In this document: positions 24,695 through 34,600 of the stretch, piece by piece
Position numbering within the stretch: the first letter of the stretch is position 1
How the letters are laid out: every line of letters begins with the position of its first letter
Made by a program: the position numbers and the translations under genes
Notes under the pieces: model-generated
What the model saw: only the letters and a program-made list of their open reading frames with translations
The model's database searches: none
What the model was told of the DNA's origin: nothing
Origin: an uncultured Bacteroidaceae bacterium
GTDB taxonomy: Bacteria > Bacteroidota > Bacteroidia > Bacteroidales > Bacteroidaceae
Direction of reading: 5' to 3'
Assembly: GCA_944320955.1 (NCBI GenBank)
Contig: CALUJL010000031.1
Location: 1 to 64,000 of the forward strand
Length of the DNA stretch: 64,000 nt

Positions 24695-26242
24695 ATGTAC
24701 GTCAAACTCTACGGGGCAGCCCTCAAGGGCGTAGACTCCGTGATTATCACCATAGAGGTCAACAGCTCCCGCGGAATCGTCTGCACCATGGTCGGGCTTC
24801 CCGACAGTGCCGTCAAGGAAAGCCACGACCGCATCCGCTCCGCCCTTGCCGAAAGCGGCTACAAGCTCCCCGCCCGCAAGACAGTCATCAACCTCGCTCC
24901 CGCCGACATCCGCAAGGAAGGCGCAGCCTATGACCTGCCCATCGCCATCGGCCTCATGGCCGCCGGCGAAATGCTGCCCGCCGACCGCCTTGAGCGCTAC
25001 CTCATCATGGGAGAACTCGGCCTCGACGGCAGCGTACGCCCCATCAAAGGCGCCCTCCCCATAGCCATAAAAGCCCGGGAGCTGGGCTACGAAGGCCTGA
25101 TCGTGCCGCACGCCAACGGAAGAGAAGCCGCCGTTGTCAACAAACTCAAAGTCTATGCCGTCGACCACATACGCCAAGTCGTCGACTTCTTCTCCGGCGA
25201 CGGCCGAAACCTGCAACCCGTCGAAGTAGACACCCGCAAGGAATTCTACGAGCACCAGATGAATTTCGACTGCGACTTCTCCGAAGTGCGCGGACAGGAG
25301 AGCGTCAAGCGCGCCATTGAAGTGGCCGCAGCCGGCGGGCACAACCTTATTATGATCGGCCCTCCCGGAAGCGGCAAATCGATGATGGCCAAACGCATCC
25401 CGACCATCCTCCCCCCGCTCTCGCTGGCGGAGAGTTTGGAAACTACGAAGATACATTCCGTGGCCGGACGGCTCGAACGCGGCAGTTCCCTCATCGCCGT
25501 GCGCCCCTTCCGCAGCCCCCACCACAGCATCTCGCAGGCCGCCATGTGCGGCGGCGGCAGCAATCCGCAGCCCGGCGAAATCAGTCTGGCCCACAACGGC
25601 GTGCTCTTTCTCGACGAGCTGCCCGAGTTCGGCCGCAATGTGCTCGAAGTCCTGCGCCAACCGCTGGAGGACCGGTGCATTACCGTCTCGCGGGCCAAGT
25701 ACAGCGTAGAGTATCCCGCCAACTTCATGCTCGTGGCTTCCATGAACCCCTGCCCCTGCGGCTACTACAACGACCCCTCGCGCAAGTGCGTCTGCAGCCC
25801 CGGCCAGGTACAGCGCTACCTGAACCGCATTTCGGGCCCGCTCATGGACCGGATCGACCTGCAGACGGAGATCGTCCCCGTGCCCTTCAGCGAACTTTCG
25901 CGCCACGAACCGGGCGAGCCCAGCAGCGCCATCCGCCGGCGGGTCGTCCGCGCCCGCGAAATCCAGCAGCAGCGCTACGCCGGCCACCCCGGCATTTTCT
26001 GCAACGCGCAGATGACTCCCGCCCTGCAGGAGCAGTATGCCCGCCCCGACGCGGCAGGCCTGGCGCAGCTGAAGCTGGCCATGGAGCGCTTCAACCTCTC
26101 GGCCCGTGCCTACACGCGCATCCTGAAAGTGGCGCGCACCATAGCCGACCTCGAAGAGAGCCCCGCCGTCCTCCCGCACCACCTGGCCGAAGCCATCGGC
26201 TACCGCAAGCTCGACCGCGAAGACTGGGGCAACCATCTCTGA
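24695..26242 (+). CDS. YifB/ComM-family magnesium-chelatase-like ATPase
   Basis: A 515-residue AAA+ protein of the YifB/ComM family; ComM is a branch-migration helicase that extends recombination tracts during transformation. The N-terminal ChlI-like domain (MVGLPDSAVKESHDRIRSAL, about 30-60) is followed by Walker A GPPGSGKSMMAKRIP (about 221-235) and Walker B GVLFLDELPEF, then the arginine-rich sensor region and the zinc-like PCPCGYYNDPSRKCVCSP motif. Length and order match the family exactly. The gene is monocistronic between a promoter and a strong terminator. Confidence 0.93.
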   Translation: MYVKLYGAALKGVDSVIITIEVNSSRGIVCTMVGLPDSAVKESHDRIRSALAESGYKLPARKTVINLAPADIRKEGAAYDLPIAIGLMAAGEMLPADRLERYLIMGELGLDGSVRPIKGALPIAIKARELGYEGLIVPHANGREAAVVNKLKVYAVDHIRQVVDFFSGDGRNLQPVEVDTRKEFYEHQMNFDCDFSEVRGQESVKRAIEVAAAGGHNLIMIGPPGSGKSMMAKRIPTILPPLSLAESLETTKIHSVAGRLERGSSLIAVRPFRSPHHSISQAAMCGGGSNPQPGEISLAHNGVLFLDELPEFGRNVLEVLRQPLEDRCITVSRAKYSVEYPANFMLVASMNPCPCGYYNDPSRKCVCSPGQVQRYLNRISGPLMDRIDLQTEIVPVPFSELSRHEPGEPSSAIRRRVVRAREIQQQRYAGHPGIFCNAQMTPALQEQYARPDAAGLAQLKLAMERFNLSARAYTRILKVARTIADLEESPAVLPHHLAEAIGYRKLDREDWGNHL

Positions 26243-26261
26243 CCGCCCCTTCCCCACCTAC

Positions 26262-26304
26262 AAAAGCCAGGCTGCCTTCCCGCAGGAAAGCAGCCTGGCT
26301 TTTT
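26262..26304. terminator. Bidirectional terminator yifB/nhaA
   Basis: Bases 26262-26280 pair with 26285-26303 in a 19-bp stem with one mismatch and a CGCA loop, ending in TTTTT. The arms begin AAAAGCCAGG and end CCTGGCTTTT. The AAAAG/CTTTT ends recall repeat units, but the spacing is not 22 bp. Confidence 0.88.
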
Positions 26305-26332
26305 CTTATTCACCTTGCCGCAAGCCGGAGGC

Positions 26333-27691
26333 TCACTCCGCGGCCGAGAGAGCCCGCACTTCCTCTTCCTTGGGAAGCACGAAGTGCAGGATGATGCAGC
26401 CCAGGATGCCGGAAATGATCGTGCCGCAGACGACGCCTATCTTCGCCTGGTCCAGCAGCTGCGGCGCATCGGCAAAGGAGAGCTGGGCTATGAAGAGCGA
26501 AACCGTAAACCCTACGCCGCCCAACATGCTGACTCCCATAAGATTGCGGAAGTCCATGCCCTTCGGCATTTTGGCCAGCCCCGAGAGGATGGAAATGGCC
26601 GTGAACGAATAGATGCCCACGAACTTCCCGATCACCAGGCCGAGGATAATGCCCGTGCTGACCACGCCGTATTCTATCGAGCCGTCGGCTTTCATCACCG
26701 TGACGCCCGCATTGGCAAAAGCGAAGAGCGGAAGGATGAAATAGTTGACCGCCCCCTGCAGATTGGCATCGAGCTTCTGCAGCGGCGATACCACGCGGCG
26801 CGAAGCCGCCCGCATCTCCCTGAGCGTGCCCACCTGCCCTTCGTCGAGCAGGATGTCTTCTTTCGGCGCAACGCGGAAGCCCTTCAGCGCAGCGTGCAGG
26901 CGCTCGGCAAAACGGCCCGTCGCCTCCTGCGGAGTGGCGGGGATGGTGAAGGCGACTATCACGCCCGCTATCGTGGCGTGCACGCCGCTTTGCAGGAAAA
27001 GATACCACATAATCAGCCCGAGCCCTACATAAAACCAGCGGCTGTGCACCCCTTTCCAGTTGCCGATGCAGAGCACGGCCAAAATCACGGCCGACCAGAG
27101 CAAATACTCCAGCGCAAGATGGGAAGAGTAGAAGAGCGCGATGACAAGGATGCCGCCGATATCGTCGGCCACGGCGAAAGTCGTCAGAAAGATCTTGAGG
27201 TTCAGCGGAACACGCTTGCTGAAAAGCGCAAGGACGCCGAGCGAAAAGGCAATGTCCGTGGCCATCGGGATGGCCATGCCCGTCTCGCCCGGAGTCCCGT
27301 AGGCGATGTAGGCAAAAATCAGTACGGGCATGATCATTCCGCCGCAGGCGGCTATCACGGGGAGCAGCGCCTGGCGCACGGTGGAGAGCTCGCCCACGAG
27401 CATCTCGCGCTTGATTTCCATGCCGGTGCTGAAGAAGAAGACGACCATCAGGGCATCGTTGATGAATTCGAGCAGCGTGAGCGGATGGCCGCCGTGGTTG
27501 AAGACATTGAAAGAGCCTATCTGCAGGTGCACGGGCTGCAGCCAGAAGGCAAAATACTCGTCGCTCCACGAGGAATTGGCCACCACGAGCGCCAGGGCGG
27601 CCATGAGCATGAGGAGAATGCCCCCGTTCAGGTGCTTGCCGATGCTCCGGGCAAGGGAAAGAACGGGATTCGAAACAGTGTTTGGTTGCAT
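26333..27691 (-). CDS. nhaA: Na+/H+ antiporter NhaA
   Basis: A 452-residue inner-membrane antiporter that exports sodium in exchange for protons. Twelve helices are expected. Family motifs are present: the FFFSTGMEIKREM segment, MATDIAFSLGVLALF with the conserved Asp, AVADDIGGILVIALFYS with the Asp pair of the ion site, and FANAGV near the C-terminal third. The cytoplasmic loop around residues 265-305 is longer than in E. coli NhaA, as in other Bacteroidetes. Promoter evidence (27801-27808) gives a leader of about 105 nt made almost wholly of 22-bp repeat units. Confidence 0.95.
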   Translation of the reverse strand: MQPNTVSNPVLSLARSIGKHLNGGILLMLMAALALVVANSSWSDEYFAFWLQPVHLQIGSFNVFNHGGHPLTLLEFINDALMVVFFFSTGMEIKREMLVGELSTVRQALLPVIAACGGMIMPVLIFAYIAYGTPGETGMAIPMATDIAFSLGVLALFSKRVPLNLKIFLTTFAVADDIGGILVIALFYSSHLALEYLLWSAVILAVLCIGNWKGVHSRWFYVGLGLIMWYLFLQSGVHATIAGVIVAFTIPATPQEATGRFAERLHAALKGFRVAPKEDILLDEGQVGTLREMRAASRRVVSPLQKLDANLQGAVNYFILPLFAFANAGVTVMKADGSIEYGVVSTGIILGLVIGKFVGIYSFTAISILSGLAKMPKGMDFRNLMGVSMLGGVGFTVSLFIAQLSFADAPQLLDQAKIGVVCGTIISGILGCIILHFVLPKEEEVRALSAAE

Positions 27692-27724
27692 GTATTATTG
27701 GGTATTTGTGAGTATCTTCCGGGG

Positions 27725-27812
27725 GAAAGCACTGCATCTTTTCCGGAAAAGCGCTGCATGAATTCGCCAAAAGATGCGGCGCTTTTTCCGAAAACCGCTG
27801 CAAAGATAGCGG
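27725..27812. repeat. 22-bp tandem repeat array L (4 units)
   Basis: Junctions at 27729, 27751, 27773 and 27795. The last unit contains the nhaA -7 element on the opposite strand, so the other three units are transcribed into the nhaA leader. Confidence 0.9.
27801..27808 (-). promoter_or_regulatory. -7 element for nhaA inside a repeat unit
   Basis: TATCTTTG on the minus strand overlaps the last unit of array L, whose core there reads CGCTGCAAA. No other TAnnTTTG occurs between it and the ATG. Confidence 0.65.
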
Positions 27813-27871
27813 TTTTTCCCGCAACTGTCCAAACCCGGGGCAGCAATCGCCCCTTCCGTGGGGCAGAAGTT

Positions 27872-30064
27872 TCAGAGCGTGAGGCGCAGCATGAAGTCCA
27901 GATCCTGCTTGGCCGGGGAGTCTATGCGCTGCAGGCCGCTGCTGATCGTGCTGCGGTCGAAGTAGCGGGTCAGGCCGTATTTCCCGATGAGGGCCAGCCT
28001 CCGGCCCCAATTGTAGCGGAGCATCACGTAGGCGCGCAGGCCCCGCCCGTAGAAGGAAGGCACGGAGAAGGTGTAGGGCAGGCCGTATTCGTAGGAGTAG
28101 AGGCGCGAGGCATAGTCGTCTGTGCGGAAACCGCCCACCCCCGCCGCAGCCTGCAGGGGCAACCGCCGCGGTTTCCACACGACGGCCTGCGCCGCCATCC
28201 AGCCGAGGCCGCGGCGGTGGCGGAGATGCCCGGCGGAAGTGAAGAGGAGCGACGTCTTGGCCACGAACTCCTCCTCCCCGCCCACGGCATAGCGCAGCTG
28301 AAGCTTGGCGCGGTGCGTGGCGTAGGGGACCACGCTGTGCCGGTCTTCCCCGTCGAGGGCTGCCGAAGCGAGGTTCTTGCCCTTCTGCTTGTATCGGTAG
28401 TAGGCATCGACCTGCCAGCCGCGGCGCGGCGTCCAGAGGAGCCGGCCCATGAGGTCGAAACCCCGCGAGGGGGCGCTCACGTTGTATTTAGGATAGGGAA
28501 AGCGGAAAAAGTCGGCAAAGAGCGTGAGCCTCAGCCCGCGCAGGGGGAGCGGCCCCTCGGCGCCGAGGTAGAGGCCCTCCTCGTTTTGCACATATCCGCC
28601 TTCGGAAAAGCTCCGGGCGTAGAAGCTCCGGTAGCGAAGGTCGTAGCGCCGGTAGAGGAGTACGGCGGTCCAGTCGCCCGGAAGAGGCTGGCGGACGGTC
28701 TGGAGCAGGGCGGTGTGGCCGGCGGGGTCGAGGGCTATTTCGCCGGAGAGCTGCGCGCGCCCGAGGAGGAGGCGGTAGTCTGCGCTCAAGTTGTAGCCCC
28801 GGCGGCCGCGGAAGTAGTGGGTATTGTAGTAGCGGAGCGCGGGTTGGTAGGTTTTGCTGAAGAAGTAGCCCACGGCGTTGAGCCCCGCTTCCAGGCGGGT
28901 GCCGAGGTAGTGGACGGACCCGCCTGCGGTCTGGAGCACGGCGGCATGGCGGCGGCCGGCTTCGCGCGGCAGGCGGTGGTAGCCGTCGGTCGTGATGCTC
29001 ACGAGCGTGTCGCCGCTTTCCGTGCGCCCGTCGGGGCGGCGGTAGGAATAGAAGGCGGAAAGGCGGAGGCGCGGCAGGGGTTGCAGGACGAAGGCAGCCC
29101 CGCTCAGATAGTTATACTCGTCGAGCGAGGTATGGGCGCGGAGCTTTCCGCGGTTCAGGCCGGCCACGGGCAGCGCCGAGCCCTTGCTGCTGAGAAAACC
29201 GTTGCCCATCGTGAGCCCCTGCCCCAGGTCGATGCGGTAACTGCCCAGGGCCAGGGTGTGGAGCCAGCCGCGGCCGCGGTAGAGGAAATAGAGGGAATAG
29301 GCATCGTAGCCCTTGCGGTTCGTGCCGCGGAAGAAGGGCTCTCCGGCATCGTTGGAGGCGGTGAGCCCGGCTTGCAGGCGGTCGGCAAGGCGAAAGGAGT
29401 AGCGCAACGAATGGGCCACGGGCGGCCCGAGATAGGCGGCGTCGGGGTTTTCCATCAGTTCCGGCACGGTTTTTTCCCTGTAGCCCTCGCGGCGATAGAG
29501 GGGCAGGGAGGCCTTGAGCTGCAAGTCGTGCCGCCCCCGGCGCAGGGAGAGGCGCTCCTGTCCATCGGCGGAAGCGCCGGGCGGGCGCACGCAGAGGAAA
29601 GGGCCCACGAGGCGCAGCCCGAGGCGGGAAAAGGCCGGGAGGAGCTGCAATTCCTGCAGGCTGCGGAAGGCGCCGTGGCGGGCGCGGTAATCGAGAATCT
29701 GCTGCGCCCCCTCGGGCGGGAGGAAGGGGATGCGCTCCAGATCGCGGCGTGTGGCGCGGTTCAGGTCGAGCGGATTGGCGAGCAGGTGTTCCCACTCTTC
29801 GCGGTTTTCCTCCCACAAGGCTGGGGAGAAGCCTTCCTCCTGTGCGCTCTCCTCCTCCAGCAGCTCCAGAAAGTCGCGCACCCGCGCGGCCGCCCCGGAG
29901 CGGTTATCCCCGTCGGCCTGCCCCCGCAGCGGGAGACAGGCAAGGAGGAGGCAGAAAAGCACTGCACGAAACCGGAAAAAGCGCTGCCGCTTTTCGGAAA
30001 AAGTGCCTGCACTTTTCGCCCGAAGGGGCAGCACTTCCCGGAGGAAGAAGCCACGGTTTGCCAT
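27872..30064 (-). CDS. Helix-hairpin-helix/beta-barrel outer-membrane protein
   Basis: A 730-residue protein. After a hydrophobic segment (AVLFCLLLACLPLRG) come paired helix-hairpin-helix motifs of ComEA type at residues about 95-145 (LDLNRATRRDLERIPFLPPEGAQQILDYRAR is split here by position). The remaining 550 residues alternate aromatic and polar residues in short strands ending in aromatic or Leu residues, as in a large outer-membrane beta-barrel; the C-terminus FMLRLTL fits barrel insertion. This pairing occurs in Bacteroidetes genomes; the function is unknown, with DNA contact only suggested. The ATG at 30064 follows the -7 element by 11 bp. Codons 1 to about 36 lie entirely in repeat array M, so the true start could be the GTG at about residue 35. 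Confidence 0.7.
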   Translation of the reverse strand: MANRGFFLREVLPLRAKSAGTFSEKRQRFFRFRAVLFCLLLACLPLRGQADGDNRSGAAARVRDFLELLEEESAQEEGFSPALWEENREEWEHLLANPLDLNRATRRDLERIPFLPPEGAQQILDYRARHGAFRSLQELQLLPAFSRLGLRLVGPFLCVRPPGASADGQERLSLRRGRHDLQLKASLPLYRREGYREKTVPELMENPDAAYLGPPVAHSLRYSFRLADRLQAGLTASNDAGEPFFRGTNRKGYDAYSLYFLYRGRGWLHTLALGSYRIDLGQGLTMGNGFLSSKGSALPVAGLNRGKLRAHTSLDEYNYLSGAAFVLQPLPRLRLSAFYSYRRPDGRTESGDTLVSITTDGYHRLPREAGRRHAAVLQTAGGSVHYLGTRLEAGLNAVGYFFSKTYQPALRYYNTHYFRGRRGYNLSADYRLLLGRAQLSGEIALDPAGHTALLQTVRQPLPGDWTAVLLYRRYDLRYRSFYARSFSEGGYVQNEEGLYLGAEGPLPLRGLRLTLFADFFRFPYPKYNVSAPSRGFDLMGRLLWTPRRGWQVDAYYRYKQKGKNLASAALDGEDRHSVVPYATHRAKLQLRYAVGGEEEFVAKTSLLFTSAGHLRHRRGLGWMAAQAVVWKPRRLPLQAAAGVGGFRTDDYASRLYSYEYGLPYTFSVPSFYGRGLRAYVMLRYNWGRRLALIGKYGLTRYFDRSTISSGLQRIDSPAKQDLDFMLRLTL
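29955..30064. repeat. 22-bp tandem repeat array M (5 units, in coding DNA)
   Basis: Junctions at 29959, 29981, 30003, 30025 and 30047. The array runs from inside the HhH/barrel gene to exactly its likely start codon, so it encodes the pre-signal segment (…REVLPLRAKSAGTFSEK…). Confidence 0.9.
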
Positions 30065-30075
30065 ATCTCGTGCGC

Positions 30076-30083
30076 CAAATATA
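30076..30083 (-). promoter_or_regulatory. -7 element for HhH/barrel gene
   Basis: TATATTTG on the minus strand, 11 bp before the ATG at 30064; implies a very short leader. Confidence 0.65.
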
Positions 30084-30214
30084 GGAAATCGGGGCAAGAC
30101 TTCACGCATCTTTGCACCGGAATTTCAGCATACGGCCCGGAAATGTTCCGTATCTTCGCTTGTTTCCGCGTCATCATCCTCGCCGCGCCCGACTGACCGC
30201 CGCACCCCGCCGCG

Positions 30215-30324
30215 GCGGGCGCTACGGCTTTTCGGAAAAAGCGGCAGTACTTTTGCCGGAAAGCGCTGCATCTTTCCGGCAAAAGTCCTGCATCTTTCTG
30301 CCGCGGGCTGCGCGGCGGCTGTCG
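30215..30324. repeat. 22-bp tandem repeat array N (5 units)
   Basis: Junctions at 30219, 30241, 30263, 30285 and 30307, directly downstream of the TolC-like gene (minus strand, stop at 30342). A perfect GC palindrome at 30206-30219 abuts it, as beside array E. Confidence 0.85.
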
Positions 30325-30341
30325 GCCCGCGGCGGGGGAAG

Positions 30342-31658
30342 TCACTCCAGGCGCCCCGTGGCGCGGAGGTATTCCGTCTCGTAAATCTTACACTGCGTGC
30401 GGGCTTCTATGAGGTTGCTCTCCGCCTGCTGCCACTGCGACTGGGCTTCCAGCAAATCGGTGAGCGGGCTCATCGAGGCGGCGTAGCGGTTTTGCATGAC
30501 GCGCAGGTTCTCCCGGGCCTGGCGCAAGGCGGTCTCGGCCGTCTGCAGCAGGAGATAGCCGTCGTCCACGTTGCGCGCGGCCTGCTCGGCCTCTATGCGG
30601 AGCAGGCGGGCGCTGCGGCTGAGTTCGAGGCGGGCGTTCTGTACGTCGAAGCGGGCCTTGCGCACTTTCTTGCGCGTCTCGCCCCAACGGAAAAGGGGCA
30701 CTTTGACTGCCAGCATCAGCATGCCCATGCCGTCGCGGAACTCCTGCGTGTAGGGCACCGCCGTGCCGTCGCCCGCATCGGCAAGGCCCTGGAGTTTTAT
30801 GTTTCCATAGTAGGAATATCCGGCCGTCAGGCCTACGGTGGGCAACATGTCGGCGCGGGCCATGCGCACCTGCTGCTCGCCGGCTTCTATCCGGTGCTCC
30901 AGCAGGTGCAGCTCGGGGCGGGCCTCCACGCTGGTTTCCGGCAGCGCGGGCGGGGCGACGGCAGGGAGCGTATCGGTAAGCAGCAGGCGCGTGCCGGGCT
31001 CCGCTCCCACAATCTGGCAGAGCGAGAGGCGGCAGAGTTCGGCGCCGCTGCGCGCTTTGCGGAGCTGGTAGCGGATGTTGCCGCGCTCGGCCTCGATGCG
31101 GAGCAAATCGGCTTCGGTGGCCATGCCGGCCGCCAGCGCGGTGGAGATTTGCCTGTGGAGCGTGTCCATCCGGCTGCAGTAGCTTTCCAGCATGCGCACC
31201 TTGCGGCCGACGGCCACGCAGGTCCAATAGGCCCGGTCGGCTTCCACTATGACGTCCATGCGGCTCATGCGCTGCTCTTCTGCGGCAGCCTCGCTGCCGA
31301 TGCGGGCCAGGCGCCGGCCGGAAACTATCTTGCCCCCGGCGTAGAGGGGCTGCGTGAGGGTGATGCCGGCCATGTAGGAACCGCGCATGCGCAGCTCCGC
31401 CCCCGCCATGTCCATGTCGGGGAAGATGTAGGCCCCCATGGCGGAAGCCTCCAGTTTGGGCAGGTAGGCCGTCGCGGCGATCTCGCGGTCGAGACGGGAT
31501 TGGGAGAGCTTGTTGCCGGCCTGCTGCAGCACTTCGCTGCAGGCGAGCGCCCGCTCGCGGCAGCCGGACAGGGAGAGACTGAGGGGCTGCTGCGCCGCGG
31601 TGGGGAAAAAGTGCAGCAGCAAGAGGAAAAAAGCGGCAGTGGTTTTCGGGAAATTCAT
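30342..31658 (-). CDS. TolC-like outer-membrane efflux protein
   Basis: A 438-residue outer-membrane factor of a tripartite efflux pump. The signal peptide MNFPKTTAAFFLLLLHFF is followed by two OEP repeats (about 30-215 and 230-430) rich in long amphipathic helices, with typical elements such as ITLTQPLYAGGKIVSGRR and AVKVPLFRWGETRKKVRKA. It follows the RND pump gene by 14 bp on the minus strand, so it is the third gene of the operon. The start codon and signal peptide lie inside repeat array O: the codons for TTAAFF derive from one unit. The frame is open far upstream, but only this ATG precedes the signal peptide. Confidence 0.9.
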   Translation of the reverse strand: MNFPKTTAAFFLLLLHFFPTAAQQPLSLSLSGCRERALACSEVLQQAGNKLSQSRLDREIAATAYLPKLEASAMGAYIFPDMDMAGAELRMRGSYMAGITLTQPLYAGGKIVSGRRLARIGSEAAAEEQRMSRMDVIVEADRAYWTCVAVGRKVRMLESYCSRMDTLHRQISTALAAGMATEADLLRIEAERGNIRYQLRKARSGAELCRLSLCQIVGAEPGTRLLLTDTLPAVAPPALPETSVEARPELHLLEHRIEAGEQQVRMARADMLPTVGLTAGYSYYGNIKLQGLADAGDGTAVPYTQEFRDGMGMLMLAVKVPLFRWGETRKKVRKARFDVQNARLELSRSARLLRIEAEQAARNVDDGYLLLQTAETALRQARENLRVMQNRYAASMSPLTDLLEAQSQWQQAESNLIEARTQCKIYETEYLRATGRLE

Positions 31659-31694
31659 TGCATGTTTTGTTTTTAAGCGGCAGCGGTTTTCCGG
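31607..31694. repeat. 22-bp tandem repeat array O (4 units, across a gene junction)
   Basis: Junctions at 31611, 31633, 31655 and 31677. It spans the last codons of the RND gene (RKTAAA), the 14-bp gap, and the signal-peptide codons of the TolC-like gene. Most cores are in GCAG orientation on the plus strand. Confidence 0.85.
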
Positions 31695-34600
31695 ATGCGG
31701 AACATCGCGGTATAAAAAAGCGGCAGCAGGACGAGCGTAATGAGGGTGCCCACGGTCAGTCCGCCCATGATGGTGACGGCCATGGAGCCGTACATAGGGT
31801 CGGTAACGAGCGGTATCATCCCGACAATGGTGGTGAGCGAAGCCATCAGGACGGGGCGCACTCGGGAAACCGTGGCTTCGACCACGGCACGGTAGGGAGG
31901 CACTTTTTCCTCGACCTGCAGGCGATTGATCTCGTCGACCAGCACAATGGCGTTTTTCACCATCATCCCGACGAGGCCCATCATGCCGATGATGGCCATG
32001 AACGTCATGGGTTGCCCCGTAAGGAGCAGGGCGGGCGTGATGCCGCAGAAGACAAACGGGAAACAGAGCAGGATGAGCAGCACCTTCCGCCAGCTGCCGA
32101 AGAGCAAAAGGAGGATGGCAAGGATGAGGAAGACGGTGATGGGCACGTATTTCATCAAGTTGCCGATGGCTTCGCCCTGCAGCTCGCCCTCGCCCACCCA
32201 GCGCATCTTGTAACCCGCGGGCAGGGGGATGGACTCGATCTCTTCCCGGATGGCGGAAACCACCTTGGCGGGAGTGGCCTCGCTGCAGTCGGGATTGGGA
32301 TCGCACTCGGCCTCGATGGCGCGACGCCCGTTGATACGCATGACGACATCTTCGTCCCATTCCAGGCGGACGCTGCGCGCCACGCTGCCCAAGGGCAGCG
32401 AACGGACCATTCTGTCCTGCAATTCGCCGATTCCCCCGCCTCCGGCAAGGGCGGGTTGCAGGCCTTCGGAAGGAAAATGCAGGTTTGTCATGCTCCAGAC
32501 GGGCACTTCGGCGGGATCGGCTATGCGGCTTCCGTCGGCATTGCGCACCTGGAGGTTGACCGGCACGAGGCGGTCCTGGTCGTTCAGCACGCCGAGGGTC
32601 GTCCCTTCCTCTGCCGCGAGCAGGGAGTTGCCCACGTCGCCGCGCTGGATGCCCGAGCGCCGGGCGGAGAGCGGGTCATACTCCACGACAAAAGACTTGC
32701 CCGCCGGTTTCCAGTTGTTCTGCACCGAATAGGCATCCACGTAGGGACAACGGCGCATGACGGCCTCGGCCCGGGCGCTCAAGTCGCGCAGGACGGCCGG
32801 ATCGGGGCCGGAAAATTCCACTTCGACGGTGTGGGAAGTGGAAATCGAGAAGTTGTATTTCCGAATCCGGATGTAGGCTTCGGGAAAGCGCTTGCGCAAT
32901 TCGTCGCGGACGGAAGGGATTTTCCGCACGACGGTGGCATAATCGTCGCAATCGACCATCAGCTCGCCGTAGCAATCGCCGCCCGAAGTCATCGGCCGCA
33001 CCAGGCAATAATAGGCCGGGGCGCTCCCCTGGCTGGCGGCCACGCGCCGGATTTCGGGATCGGCGGAGAGGTAATCGCCCATCTCCAGCAGCCGGTCGCG
33101 CACGACACCGGCATCGGTGGCCGAAGGGAAGAAGCACTCTACGACAAACTGCTTGTAGTCGAAATCGGAAAAGAAGAGGTTTTTGACGCGCGTCATGCCG
33201 AAAATGCAAAGTCCCAGTAAGGCAAATGCCACAACGAGCGCCGTTTTCCGATAACCGATAAGGAAAGATATAATACGGCGCACGGCCCGGTGCACCGGGG
33301 AATTCATCACTTCGCCGGAAGCGGCGCCGCTCTTCTTCTCCCGGAGCGGCAGCCACGACCGGGCGCACACGGGAACTTGCACCAAGGCCAGCACCCAACT
33401 GGCAAGCAGGCTGACGCAAAGCACCAAAAAGAGGTCGCCGGCATATTCGCCCGCAGAGTCGGGCGAGAGATAGACGCAGAGGAAAGTGGAAGCCGCTATG
33501 ACGGTGGCGCCCAGGAGGGGCAGCGCCGTGTTGCGCCCGATGCGGTAGAGATACGTCTTCGGGCCTAAGCCGCGCCTTTTATCGACAAGGATTCCGTCCA
33601 TGATGACTACGGCATTGTCGACCAACATGCCCATGGCCACGATGAAAGCGCCGAGGGAAATGCGCTGGAGTGTCGTGCCGCAGACCAAAAGCAGCGGAAA
33701 GGAGACGGCCACGGTGAGCAGCAATCCGAAACCGATTATCATCCCGCTGCGGAATCCCATGCTGAAGACAAGCACAAGGACTACAATCAGGACCGATTCG
33801 AGCAGGTTCCACATGAAAGAGGAGATGGCCTCGTCCACCTTGTCGGGCTGGAAAAATATCTTTTCCGTCTGCATTCCGGCGGGCAGGCGCTGCATGGCTT
33901 CGGCCAATCTTGCGTCGACGGCCTTTCCCACATCAGGCACTATGGCGTCCGCCTCCATGGCAATGCAGAGGGCGAGGGCAGGCTTTCTGCCGACGAAGAA
34001 GCCGTTTCGCTGCGGTTCGGCATAGGCGCGCTCCACGCGGGCCACGTCGCCCAGGCGGACCTGCTTCCCGTCGGCCGTGGAGATGAGCAGGCCGCGCACG
34101 TCGGCCTCGCTGCCGAGGGCCGAATCCACATAGACGGCGATGCGCTCGCTGCCGGCCGGATATTTGCCGGCGTCCACGGTTTTTCCCGCCGCCTGCAAGG
34201 CAGAGGCTATCTGCGCGGGCAGGAGCCCGTTGCGGGAGAGCTGTTCTTTGGAAAGGACGATGTTGATCACCTCGTCCCGGTTGCCGGCAATCGTGATGCG
34301 CTTTACGCCTTTCACGTCGAGCAGCTCGTGCCGCAGATATTTGGCGTAGCGGTACATCGCGGGATAGCCGTAGCCGTCGGCCGTGAGGGCATAGAAAATG
34401 CCGTAAACATCCATCATATCGTCCACGACCACCGGGGCACGGCATCCCTGGGGCAGCCGCCCGGCAGCATCGGACACGGCCCTCCGCAGCAAATCGAAGT
34501 GCTGTTCGAGGTCGCGGTTGAGCACCGTCATCCGAAACTCCACGGTGAACAGGGCCGAACCGTTGCGGCATTCCGTCTTTACCTTCTTCACATTGGGCAG

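Noticed and set aside
26315..30196. 1293-codon plus-strand open frame
   Set aside because: It is antisense to nhaA and the HhH/barrel gene, crosses two promoters and array M, and its translation is low-complexity without family motifs.
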